From assembly GCA_028699175.1 (NCBI GenBank), contig JAQVVC010000050.1, positions 1 through 5,048 on the forward strand: DNA of 5,048 nucleotides, written 5' to 3'. The notes under the pieces were generated by a model. It had not been told where the DNA came from. It did not search any database and worked only from the letters and a program-made list of their open reading frames with translations. The DNA is from Bacilli bacterium. Its GTDB lineage: Bacteria > Bacillota_I > Bacilli_A > RF39 > UBA660. Shown here one piece after another: positions 1 to 5,048 of the stretch. Made by a program: the position numbers and the translations under genes. The first letter of the stretch is position 1, and each line of letters opens with the position of its first letter.

Positions 1-749
1 AATTATTAGATTTAGTTGAAATGGAAATTAGAGAATTATTAGGAGAATATGGATTCGATGCTGAATGTCCTATTATAAGAGGATCAGCTTTAAAAGCATT
101 AGAAGGCGATGAAAAATATGTTAAATCAATAGAAGAATTAATGGCTGCAGTAGATGAATATATTGATACTCCAGTAAGAGATACTGAAAAACCATTCTTA
201 ATGAGTATTGAAGATGTCTTTACTATATCAGGCCGTGGTACTGTTTGTACTGGTCGTGTTGAACGTGGCCAAGTTAAATTAAATGATGAAGTAGAAATCG
301 TTGGTTTAAGAGATACTAAAAAAACAGTAGTTACTGGTATTGAAATGTTTAGAAAATCATTAGATTATGCTGAAGCAGGAGATAATGCTGGGATATTACT
401 TCGTGGTATTAGTAGAGATGATGTTGAACGTGGCCAAGTATTAGCTAAACCAGGAACAGTAAAACCTTATAAGAAATTTAAGGCTGCTGTTTATGTATTA
501 AGCAAAGAAGAAGGCGGACGTCATACTCCATTTTTCTCAAATTATAGACCACAATTCTATTTTCGTACAACAGATGTTACTGGTGTAATTGAACTTCCTC
601 AAGGAGTTGAAATGGTAATGCCAGGTGATGATGTTAATATGACTGTAGAATTAATTAGTCCAGTAGCTTTAGAAGCTGGTACTAAATTCTCAATTCGTGA
701 GGGTGGACGTACAGTAGGCGCTGGTACTGTATCTGAAATTATAGGATAG
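1..749 (+). CDS. tuf: Elongation factor Tu, C-terminal part (5' end outside window)
   Basis: EF-Tu is the cytoplasmic GTPase that carries aminoacyl-tRNA to the ribosomal A site. The reading frame is already open at base 3, where it reads LLDLVEMEIRELL, the EF-Tu segment that follows the NKCD motif. The ATG at 21 is therefore internal, not a start. About 248 of roughly 395 residues are present. The visible part has the end of the GTPase domain with the G5 motif SALKALE (84-104), then domain 2 (SGRGTVCTGRVERG) and domain 3 (GGRHTPFF, YRPQFYFRTTDVTG, IREGGRTVGAG). The G1-G4 motifs lie upstream of the window. It ends in TAG at 747-749, directly followed by an intrinsic terminator. Arg codons include many CGT, unlike the AGA-rich neighbouring genes, as expected for a very highly expressed gene. 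The sequence shows no frameshift. The identification is essentially certain; which tuf copy or operon it belongs to cannot be seen. Confidence 0.98.
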   Translation, partial: LLDLVEMEIRELLGEYGFDAECPIIRGSALKALEGDEKYVKSIEELMAAVDEYIDTPVRDTEKPFLMSIEDVFTISGRGTVCTGRVERGQVKLNDEVEIVGLRDTKKTVVTGIEMFRKSLDYAEAGDNAGILLRGISRDDVERGQVLAKPGTVKPYKKFKAAVYVLSKEEGGRHTPFFSNYRPQFYFRTTDVTGVIELPQGVEMVMPGDDVNMTVELISPVALEAGTKFSIREGGRTVGAGTVSEIIG

Positions 750-750
750 T

Positions 751-778
751 AAACTTAAGATTAATTCTTAAGTTTTTT
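751..778 (+). terminator. Intrinsic terminator of tuf
   Basis: A perfect 10-bp stem (AAACTTAAGA at 751-760 pairing with TCTTAAGTTT at 766-775) encloses a 5-base loop, TTAAT. A run of six T covers 773-778. It starts one base after the tuf stop codon, so it should end the tuf transcript and separate it from the membrane-protein gene downstream. The stem is AT-rich, with only two G-C pairs, but its length and the T-run make it convincing. Confidence 0.88.
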
Positions 779-779
779 C

Positions 780-814
780 TTTATTTATATCAAAATAGAT
801 AGTATTATTATAAT
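780..814 (+). promoter_or_regulatory. Possible promoter of the YitT-family gene
   Basis: The 49-base gap after the tuf terminator must hold the promoter if the membrane-protein gene is transcribed independently. Candidate -10 boxes are TATTAT (803-808) and the perfect TATAAT (809-814). The second abuts the AGGAGA ribosome binding site, so a transcript starting 6-7 bases after it would lose that site. The first, or TAGTAT at 800-805, is therefore more plausible. No good -35 hexamer is visible at the right distance. The region is very AT-rich, so chance matches are likely. Confidence 0.25.
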
Positions 815-827
815 AGGAGAAAATATT

Positions 828-1697
828 ATGAACAATAAAAATAAGATTTTAAACTTAGTAAATAGTCAAAATAGGCCTACTAGATTAATATTATTTTTTT
901 TAGCATTATTTTTTACTGCCATAATTTATAATCTTATTTTAACACCTAATCAATTAATCATAGGTGGAACGTCAGGCTTAGCTATAGTAATTAATGAAAT
1001 AACTGGCTTGAGTATAGTAGCATTTTTATATATCACTACAGTAATATTATTTATATTAAGTCTTTTTCTTTTAGATAAAAAAACCACCTTTAAAGCCTTA
1101 TTTGGATCTTTATGTTTTAATACTATGGTTACTATTACAAATCCATTAGTTCAATATATAAATATTGATTTTAATAGTACCTTTATGATTATTTTGCTTG
1201 CTGCTGTAATAAATGGTATTACTAGTGGCATAATATATCGTACTGGATATAATACTGGTGGTAGTGATATTATAATTACTATATTACATCGTTACTTAAA
1301 AATACCTATGGGAAAGGCATCAACATTAACTAATATATTTATAATAGGGTCAGGTTTGATTGTATTTGGACCTACTAAAACATTATATGCTTTGTTTATA
1401 TTATTACTTGGAAACTATATTACAGATATTATATTATTAGGAATTAAAGATTTTAAGATGTGTTTTATAAAGTCTAAAAATATAAATAAAATATCACATC
1501 ATCTAATAAATAAAGTAAATATTGGTATAACTGAAATGAGTAGTAATAAAGTACCTGTTTTATTAGTAATAGTACCTACTGATAAGTATTATGGATTTAA
1601 ACATATAATTAAAAATATGGATAATAAAGCTTTTATATTAACCATTAATTGTTATGGAGTAACAGGAGGATATAAAAAACAATTAATATCTTTTTAA
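828..1697 (+). CDS. YitT family membrane protein (DUF161 plus DUF2179)
   Basis: This is a 289-residue integral membrane protein of the YitT family, whose molecular function is not established. The start ATG has AGGAGA at 815-820, seven bases upstream. A short basic N-terminus precedes hydrophobic segments at about residues 19-38, 63-82, 88-104, 118-137, 165-183 and 184-204. The family's glycine motifs are visible: LTPNQLIIGGTSGLA (38-52) and YRTGYNTGGSDII (137-149), the two repeated DUF161 signatures. A soluble C-terminal domain follows (about 210-280, starting IKDFKMCFI and including KHIIKNMDNKAFIL), matching the DUF2179 ferredoxin-like domain. In that domain the usual glycine- and tyrosine-rich hairpin loop appears shortened to ITEMSSNKVPVLLVIV, about six residues fewer by eye. 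Overall length is normal for the family. It sits between the tuf terminator and a new promoter, so it may be monocistronic. The family assignment is firm; the substrate, if it transports one, is unknown. Confidence 0.88.
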   Translation: MNNKNKILNLVNSQNRPTRLILFFLALFFTAIIYNLILTPNQLIIGGTSGLAIVINEITGLSIVAFLYITTVILFILSLFLLDKKTTFKALFGSLCFNTMVTITNPLVQYINIDFNSTFMIILLAAVINGITSGIIYRTGYNTGGSDIIITILHRYLKIPMGKASTLTNIFIIGSGLIVFGPTKTLYALFILLLGNYITDIILLGIKDFKMCFIKSKNINKISHHLINKVNIGITEMSSNKVPVLLVIVPTDKYYGFKHIIKNMDNKAFILTINCYGVTGGYKKQLISF

Positions 1698-1710
1698 AGA
1701 TTGGTCTTTA

Positions 1711-1719
1711 TGTTATAAT
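1711..1719 (+). promoter_or_regulatory. Extended -10 promoter of the AAA+ ATPase gene
   Basis: TGTTATAAT is a perfect extended -10 element (TG, one base, TATAAT at 1714-1719), 13 bases after the yitT stop codon. The best -35-like hexamer is poor (TTTAAA at 1693-1698, 15-base spacer), which is tolerable for an extended -10 promoter. Transcription would start near 1725-1727, giving a leader of about 15 bases that barely contains the ribosome binding site. A small 6-bp inverted repeat (TAAAGA/TCTTTA, 1695-1710) lies just upstream. Confidence 0.55.
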
Positions 1720-1726
1720 GTTTTGG

Positions 1727-1737
1727 TAAGGCGTGAT
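1727..1737 (+). promoter_or_regulatory. Shine-Dalgarno site that decides the AAA+ start codon
   Basis: TAAGGCGTGAT resembles the full anti-Shine-Dalgarno complement TAAGGAGGTGAT, with one base missing and one changed. The GTG at 1733 lies inside this match and is only one base from the AAGG core, so it is unlikely to be the start. The next in-frame GTG, at 1742, is 10 bases after AAGG and 4 after the end of the extended match, a workable spacing. This favours the GTG at 1742. Confidence 0.6.
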
Positions 1738-1741
1738 AATA

Positions 1742-2749
1742 GTGGAAAAGGAAATAGAAGTATTAAATTTAGATTCTTCCTCAATAGAAAAAACTGAAGA
1801 AAAATCAATTGAAACTTTAAATATATCTAATGATAATATAAGCATATTAGATAATTATGGCGAAAATTTAACTGAAAAAAAATATTTAACTGATCCAGCA
1901 ATTGGCCGAGAAAAAGAAATAGATCAAACAATTTTAGCTCTTATTTCTCCTGAAAAAGGAGCTTTATTAGTTGGTAAACCTGGAATAGGAAAAACTGCAA
2001 TTGTTGAGGGATTAGGTTATCGAATTCAAAAAGAAATGGTTCCAAAAGCTTTAAAAAATTGGCAAATTATTAAAATTAATATAACTAGTTTATTAGGTAC
2101 GACTATGGCGGGCGGTAATACGGAATCAAGAATTGAATTATTGATTCAAGAATTAAAATCAAAGGATCAAACCATTTTATTTATTGATGAAGTTCATTTA
2201 TTAGTTAATAAAGCAACATCAAATAATAATATTGATTTTGCTAATATGTTAAAACCAGGCCTTGATAGAGGGACAATTAAAATGATTGGTGCAACTACAA
2301 CTGAAGAATATGAAACTTATATTTTACGTGATCGAGCTTTTTTACGAAGATTCCAAAAAATAGAAGTACTTGAATCAGATCCTGAAACAGTTGTGAAAAT
2401 ATTAATGGGAACATATCCGAAATTTGAAACTCAACTTAATGTTAAATTAGCATATACTGATTTTCAAAAAGAAACAATATTTAAATTCTTGGTAGATATG
2501 ACGAGTGAATATAAAAGAGTCTATGAAATAGCTAGTAGGTATCCTGATATTTGTTTAACAATTTTAGCTAATGCCTTTAGTTATGCTGTATTTGAAAATG
2601 CTAAAGAAGTAAGAATAAAACATATTTATAAAGCAGTAACAAATGCTAAAAATATATATCCAGATGCCCTTAAAAAAGAAGTAGCTAAATTTAAAGATCT
2701 TTTTGCCGAAATGTTAGCAGATGAAAAAGTAGATTTAACTGAATTTTAA
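1742..2749 (+). CDS. Stand-alone Clp D1-like AAA+ ATPase
   Basis: This is a 335-residue AAA+ protein most similar to the first ATPase domain of ClpA/ClpB/ClpC. GTG 1742 is chosen for its ribosome binding site; an in-frame GTG at 1733 would add three residues. Residues 1-48 are acidic and Ser/Asn-rich and do not look like a Clp N-domain. The Clp-type entry DPAIGREKEI follows (51-60). Then come Walker A GKPGIGKT (78-85), Walker B ILFIDE (145-150), the strand NMLKPGLDRGTIKMIGATT with sensor 1 (168-186), and arginine-finger residues in RAFLRRF (R202, R203). A helical lid ending SRYPDICLTILANA (265-278) and an acidic, helical tail complete it. There is no second AAA domain, middle domain or ClpP-docking loop. 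The pore-loop segment KYRGEFEER of Clp proteins is replaced by TTMAGGNTESR (120-130), with no aromatic residue. ATP binding and ring assembly are likely. Unfoldase activity is doubtful and the substrate unknown. I know no gene name for it. Confidence 0.82.
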   Translation: MEKEIEVLNLDSSSIEKTEEKSIETLNISNDNISILDNYGENLTEKKYLTDPAIGREKEIDQTILALISPEKGALLVGKPGIGKTAIVEGLGYRIQKEMVPKALKNWQIIKINITSLLGTTMAGGNTESRIELLIQELKSKDQTILFIDEVHLLVNKATSNNNIDFANMLKPGLDRGTIKMIGATTTEEYETYILRDRAFLRRFQKIEVLESDPETVVKILMGTYPKFETQLNVKLAYTDFQKETIFKFLVDMTSEYKRVYEIASRYPDICLTILANAFSYAVFENAKEVRIKHIYKAVTNAKNIYPDALKKEVAKFKDLFAEMLADEKVDLTEF

Positions 2750-2777
2750 AAATACCTCTTTAAGAGGAATTTTTATT
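2748..2777 (+). terminator. Probable intrinsic terminator after the AAA+ gene
   Basis: CCTCT (2755-2759) pairs with AGAGG (2763-2767) around a 3-base loop. After one A-A mismatch, AAAAAT (2748-2753) pairs with ATTTTT (2769-2774). The T-run at 2770-2774 is followed by ATT. The hairpin overlaps the last two bases of the AAA+ stop codon. The A-rich left flank means it could also work on the opposite strand. It separates the AAA+ gene from tex but is weaker than the tuf terminator. Confidence 0.65.
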
Positions 2778-2794
2778 GTAATAATAGAATAGGA
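2777..2794 (+). promoter_or_regulatory. Possible -10 region and ribosome binding site of tex
   Basis: The short gap after the AAA+ terminator contains TGTAATAAT (2777-2785), one mismatch from an extended -10 element, and TAGAAT (2785-2790). The ribosome binding site AGGA (2791-2794) lies seven bases before the tex ATG. No credible -35 is present, because that position falls within the terminator hairpin. The ribosome binding site is well supported. The promoter is only a possibility, since tex could also be transcribed by read-through of the weak terminator. Confidence 0.3.
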
Positions 2795-2801
2795 AATAAT
2801 A

Positions 2802-4925
2802 ATGAATGAAATAATAATAAGTGAATTAACAAAAGAATTAAATATCAAAAGTAAACAAATAGAAGCGGTATTAAATCTTCTTAAAGAAGGCGCTACAATA
2901 CCTTTTATTGCTAGGTACCGTAAAGAAGTAACTGGAGCATTAGATGAAAACCAAATTGCTAAAATAGAAGAAAAATATAAATATTATTCTAATTTAATGG
3001 AAAGAAAAGAAGCTGTTATAAGACTAATTGATGAAAAAGGTTTATTAACTGATGAATTAAAAAATAATATTTTAGCGTGTTCGAAATTAGTAGATGTAGA
3101 AGATATTTATTTACCGTATAAAGAAAAGAAAAAAACTAAAGCTAGTGAAGCTATAAAGATGGGGCTTGAGCCTCTTGCTAAACTTATAATATCTTTTCCT
3201 ACTGATGGAAATATGAATTCTATTTGTGAAATAGTATCAGTATCAAAAGAAGATGCAATAGACAATACTAGATATATTATTAGTGAATGGATAAGTGATA
3301 ATGCTAGTTATCGTAAATTTATTAGAAATTATATTTTTAATAATGCTAGTATAGTATCTAAATTAAAAAAAGCTGCAATAGATGAAGCTAAAAAATATGA
3401 AATATATTATGACTTTAATGAAAAAATAAAATATACTAAAAATTATCGAGTACTTGCTATAAATAGAGGAGAAAAAGAAAAAGTTCTCCAAGTTAATTTA
3501 AGTTTTGATGATGAATATATATTTGGTTATTTAAAAAATAGAATAATTAAAAATCCCAAGTCTTTTGTATGTGATTATGTTGAGGAAGCTATAAAGGATG
3601 CTTTAAAAAGATTAATTTATCCAAGTATTGAAAGAGATATTAGAAATGAATTAACATTAATAGCAGAAGAATCGGCAATTGAAGTATTTAAAATTAATTT
3701 AGAAAATCTTTTAATGACAAGACCATTATCGGGATATCGCGTACTAGGTTTTGACCCGGCATTTAGAACCGGATGCAAATTAGCTAGTTTGGATGAAAAA
3801 GGAAATGTATTATCTATCGATGTAATATATCCTCATGAACCTAAAAATGATAAAGAAGGTGCTAAGAAAAAAGTATTAGAATTAATAAACAAATATAAAT
3901 TAAATTTAATAGCAATCGGTAATGGTACAGCATCAAGAGAAAGTGAAGAATTTATAGCTAGTATTGTTAAAGATTTAAAAAATGTTTACTACTGTATTGT
4001 TAGTGAAGCAGGAGCATCTGTATATTCTGCTTCTAAAGAAGCCCAAAATGAATTTCCGAATTTAGAAGTTCAAGAAAGAAGCGCGGTTAGTATTGGAAGA
4101 AGAGTAGAAGATCCATTATCAGAACTAGTGAAAATAGATCCTAAATCGATTGGTGTTGGAGAATATCAACATGATGTAAATTCTAAAAATTTAACTGAAG
4201 GCCTTAATTTTATTGTAAGCAAAGTAGTGAATAATGTTGGGGTTAATATAAATACCGCTTCTGAATCAATTTTAAAACATATATCAGGATTAACTAAACC
4301 TATTATTAATAAAATTCTAAAATTTAAAGAAAAATCAAATTTTACTTCTCGTGAAGAAATAAAAAAAATAACATCAGAAAAAGTGTATGAACAATCAATA
4401 GGGTTTTTAAGAATTAATAATGGAATCAATCCTTTAGATAATACAGGAATTCATCCTGAAAGTTATGATTTGACAATCAATATATTAAAATATTTGAAAC
4501 TTGATCTTAAAAATATTCAAACCATTGAATTTAAAGAAAAATTAAATAATGTTAATAAAGATGAACTTATAAACACATTTAATACTGATGAATATACACT
4601 AAATGATATTATTAAAGAATTATTAAATCCCGGATTAGATCCTAGAGAAGAAATTGTCCCTCCAATATTAAGAAGCGATATCTTAAAATTAGAAGATTTA
4701 GCCAAAGGAATGGAATTAAAAGGGACTGTAAGAAATGTTGCTTCATTTGGAGCTTTTATCGATATCGGCTTAAAAAATGACGGCCTTTTACATATATCTA
4801 AAATTAGTAAACAATTTATCAAACACCCTACCGAAGTATTAAGTGTCGGAGATATAATAACTTGTTATGTTGAAGATATAATGCTTGATAAAGGTAAAGT
4901 TTCATTAACGTTATTCCAAAATTAA
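2802..4925 (+). CDS. tex: Tex family RNA-binding transcription accessory protein (Spt6-like)
   Basis: Tex is a conserved bacterial homologue of the eukaryotic Spt6 core. It is a cytoplasmic nucleic-acid-binding protein linked to transcription, and its exact role differs between reports. The 707-residue sequence has all family domains in order. The N-terminal helical region contains GATIPFIARYRKEVTGALDE (30-49) and DIYLPYKEKKKTKASEA (101-117). The YqgF/RuvX-like domain has GFDPAFRTGCK (316-326), IAIGNGTASRESE (370-382) and SEAGASVYSAS (401-411), followed by SIGRRVEDPLSELVKIDPKS (430-449) and GEYQHDVN (453-460). The helix-hairpin-helix region spans about 475-545 (NNVGVNINTAS, FLRINNG), followed by NPLDNTGIHPESY (543-555). 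A C-terminal S1 RNA-binding domain covers about 635-705 (FGAF, DGLLHIS). The protein stops right after S1, without the longer tail of some homologues. The family's usual GLDPG is GFDPA here. The start ATG has AGGA seven bases upstream. It lies between a terminator and a tRNA gene with its own promoter, so it is probably monocistronic. Confidence 0.97.
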   Translation: MNEIIISELTKELNIKSKQIEAVLNLLKEGATIPFIARYRKEVTGALDENQIAKIEEKYKYYSNLMERKEAVIRLIDEKGLLTDELKNNILACSKLVDVEDIYLPYKEKKKTKASEAIKMGLEPLAKLIISFPTDGNMNSICEIVSVSKEDAIDNTRYIISEWISDNASYRKFIRNYIFNNASIVSKLKKAAIDEAKKYEIYYDFNEKIKYTKNYRVLAINRGEKEKVLQVNLSFDDEYIFGYLKNRIIKNPKSFVCDYVEEAIKDALKRLIYPSIERDIRNELTLIAEESAIEVFKINLENLLMTRPLSGYRVLGFDPAFRTGCKLASLDEKGNVLSIDVIYPHEPKNDKEGAKKKVLELINKYKLNLIAIGNGTASRESEEFIASIVKDLKNVYYCIVSEAGASVYSASKEAQNEFPNLEVQERSAVSIGRRVEDPLSELVKIDPKSIGVGEYQHDVNSKNLTEGLNFIVSKVVNNVGVNINTASESILKHISGLTKPIINKILKFKEKSNFTSREEIKKITSEKVYEQSIGFLRINNGINPLDNTGIHPESYDLTINILKYLKLDLKNIQTIEFKEKLNNVNKDELINTFNTDEYTLNDIIKELLNPGLDPREEIVPPILRSDILKLEDLAKGMELKGTVRNVASFGAFIDIGLKNDGLLHISKISKQFIKHPTEVLSVGDIITCYVEDIMLDKGKVSLTLFQN

Positions 4926-4933
4926 AAAAAATA

Positions 4934-4961
4934 TTGAAAAGTAAGTAAAATATGGTATAAT
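4934..4961 (+). promoter_or_regulatory. Promoter of tRNA-Gly
   Basis: The -35 TTGAAA (4934-4939, five of six consensus bases), a 16-base spacer and a perfect -10 TATAAT (4956-4961) preceded by TG at 4953-4954 form a near-ideal housekeeping promoter. Transcription should start at about 4967-4969, giving a 5' leader of roughly 6-8 bases for RNase P to remove. It begins only 8 bases after the tex stop codon and is the strongest promoter in the window, as expected for a stable RNA gene. Confidence 0.85.
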
Positions 4962-4970
4962 ATTACTTAC
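4941..4970. repeat. Inverted repeat spanning the tRNA-Gly -10 box
   Basis: GTAAGTAA (4941-4948) and its exact reverse complement TTACTTAC (4963-4970) flank a 14-base centre holding the extended -10. The left arm lies in the promoter spacer and the right arm covers the expected transcription start. This is operator-like geometry, but no regulator is known for it. No T-run follows on the + strand, so it is not a standard tex terminator. On the - strand it is followed by TTTT and an A/T-rich tract. AT-richness makes chance possible. Confidence 0.45.
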
Positions 4971-4974
4971 TAAT

Positions 4975-5048
4975 GCAGGTGTAGTTTAATGGTAGAGCCT
5001 TAGCCTTCCAAGCTAATGACGTGGGTTCGATTCCCATCACCTGCTCCA
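4975..5048 (+). tRNA. tRNA-Gly (anticodon TCC)
   Basis: The 74-base gene folds as a complete cloverleaf. The 7-bp acceptor stem is GCAGGTG (4975-4981) with CACCTGC (5038-5044). The D arm is 4984-4998, with a short stem containing G-U pairs. The anticodon stem TTAGC/GCTAA (5000-5004, 5012-5016) encloses loop CTTCCAA, whose anticodon TCC is at 5007-5009. The T arm GTGGG/CCCAT encloses TTCGATT (5026-5032). The discriminator is T5045 and CCA is encoded at 5046-5048, the last bases of the window. It reads GGA and, by wobble, other Gly codons; GGA and GGT are common in these genes. It has its own promoter directly upstream. More tRNA genes may follow beyond the window. Confidence 0.97.

Noticed and set aside
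257..439. 18-base perfect direct repeat inside tuf (257-274 and 422-439)
   Set aside because: Both copies encode VERGQV-type segments that occur at these two places in EF-Tu generally. Shared preferred codons in a highly expressed gene explain the identity.
690..695. Ser at the EF-Tu position equivalent to E. coli Ala375, a site of kirromycin-resistance mutations
   Set aside because: The segment TKFSIREGG with Ser here is ordinary in EF-Tu of Bacillota, so it is lineage variation and not evidence of resistance.
1695..1710. Hairpin TAAAGA-TTGG-TCTTTA at the yitT stop codon as a terminator
   Set aside because: The stem is only 6 bp with one G-C pair and is followed by TGTTATAATG rather than a T-run, so it is unlikely to terminate transcription.
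2060..3290. Possible mycoplasma-type code (TGA read as Trp)
   Set aside because: All four proteins are complete without in-frame TGA, and the two Trp codons (2060 and 3288) are TGG. Two codons is a small sample, but the standard code is sufficient.
4166..4822. Two minus-strand open frames (4166-4429 and 4517-4822) opposite tex
   Set aside because: They are antisense to a well-conserved coding region, have no recognisable domain, and their Ile/Phe/Ser-rich composition is what reverse-complemented Lys/Asn/Glu-rich coding DNA gives.
4975..5048. tRNA-Gly 3' end as an integration site for a mobile element
   Set aside because: The window stops at the CCA end. No integrase, no second copy of the tRNA end and no mobile-element gene is visible.

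Overview
The window is an AT-rich bacterial segment with every gene on the + strand, tightly packed with gaps of under 80 bases. From left to right it holds the 3' part of tuf (elongation factor Tu), a YitT-family membrane protein, a small stand-alone AAA+ ATPase resembling the first ATPase domain of ClpA/ClpB/ClpC, a complete Tex-type (Spt6-like) RNA-binding protein, and tRNA-Gly(TCC) ending exactly at the window edge. The low GC, purine-rich Shine-Dalgarno sites, CCA-encoding tRNA and the EF-Tu, YitT and Tex sequences all suggest a low-GC member of the Bacillota (Bacilli/Erysipelotrichia/Mollicutes-like). That placement is inference. The two tryptophan codons are TGG and no gene has an in-frame TGA, so the standard bacterial code fits better than the mycoplasma code.

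Transcription units can be read partly from the sequence. tuf ends in a strong intrinsic terminator (751-778). The AAA+ gene has a perfect extended -10 box (1711-1719) immediately after yitT and ends in a weaker hairpin terminator (2748-2777). tex is therefore probably transcribed separately, but its promoter is poorly defined. The tRNA has the best promoter in the window (TTGAAA, 16-base spacer, TATAAT with an upstream TG), and an 8-bp perfect inverted repeat spans its -10 region.

tuf, tex and the tRNA belong to information processing (translation elongation, transcription-associated RNA binding, decoding). YitT is an integral membrane protein of unknown function. Nothing shows that the five genes form one pathway, and the terminators argue against a single operon. 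The least explained element is the AAA+ protein. It keeps Walker A, Walker B and the paired arginine-finger residues, but lacks the Clp N-domain, middle domain, second ATPase ring and ClpP-docking loop. The aromatic pore-loop motif of Clp unfoldases is also replaced. It is the only candidate here for undescribed biology.
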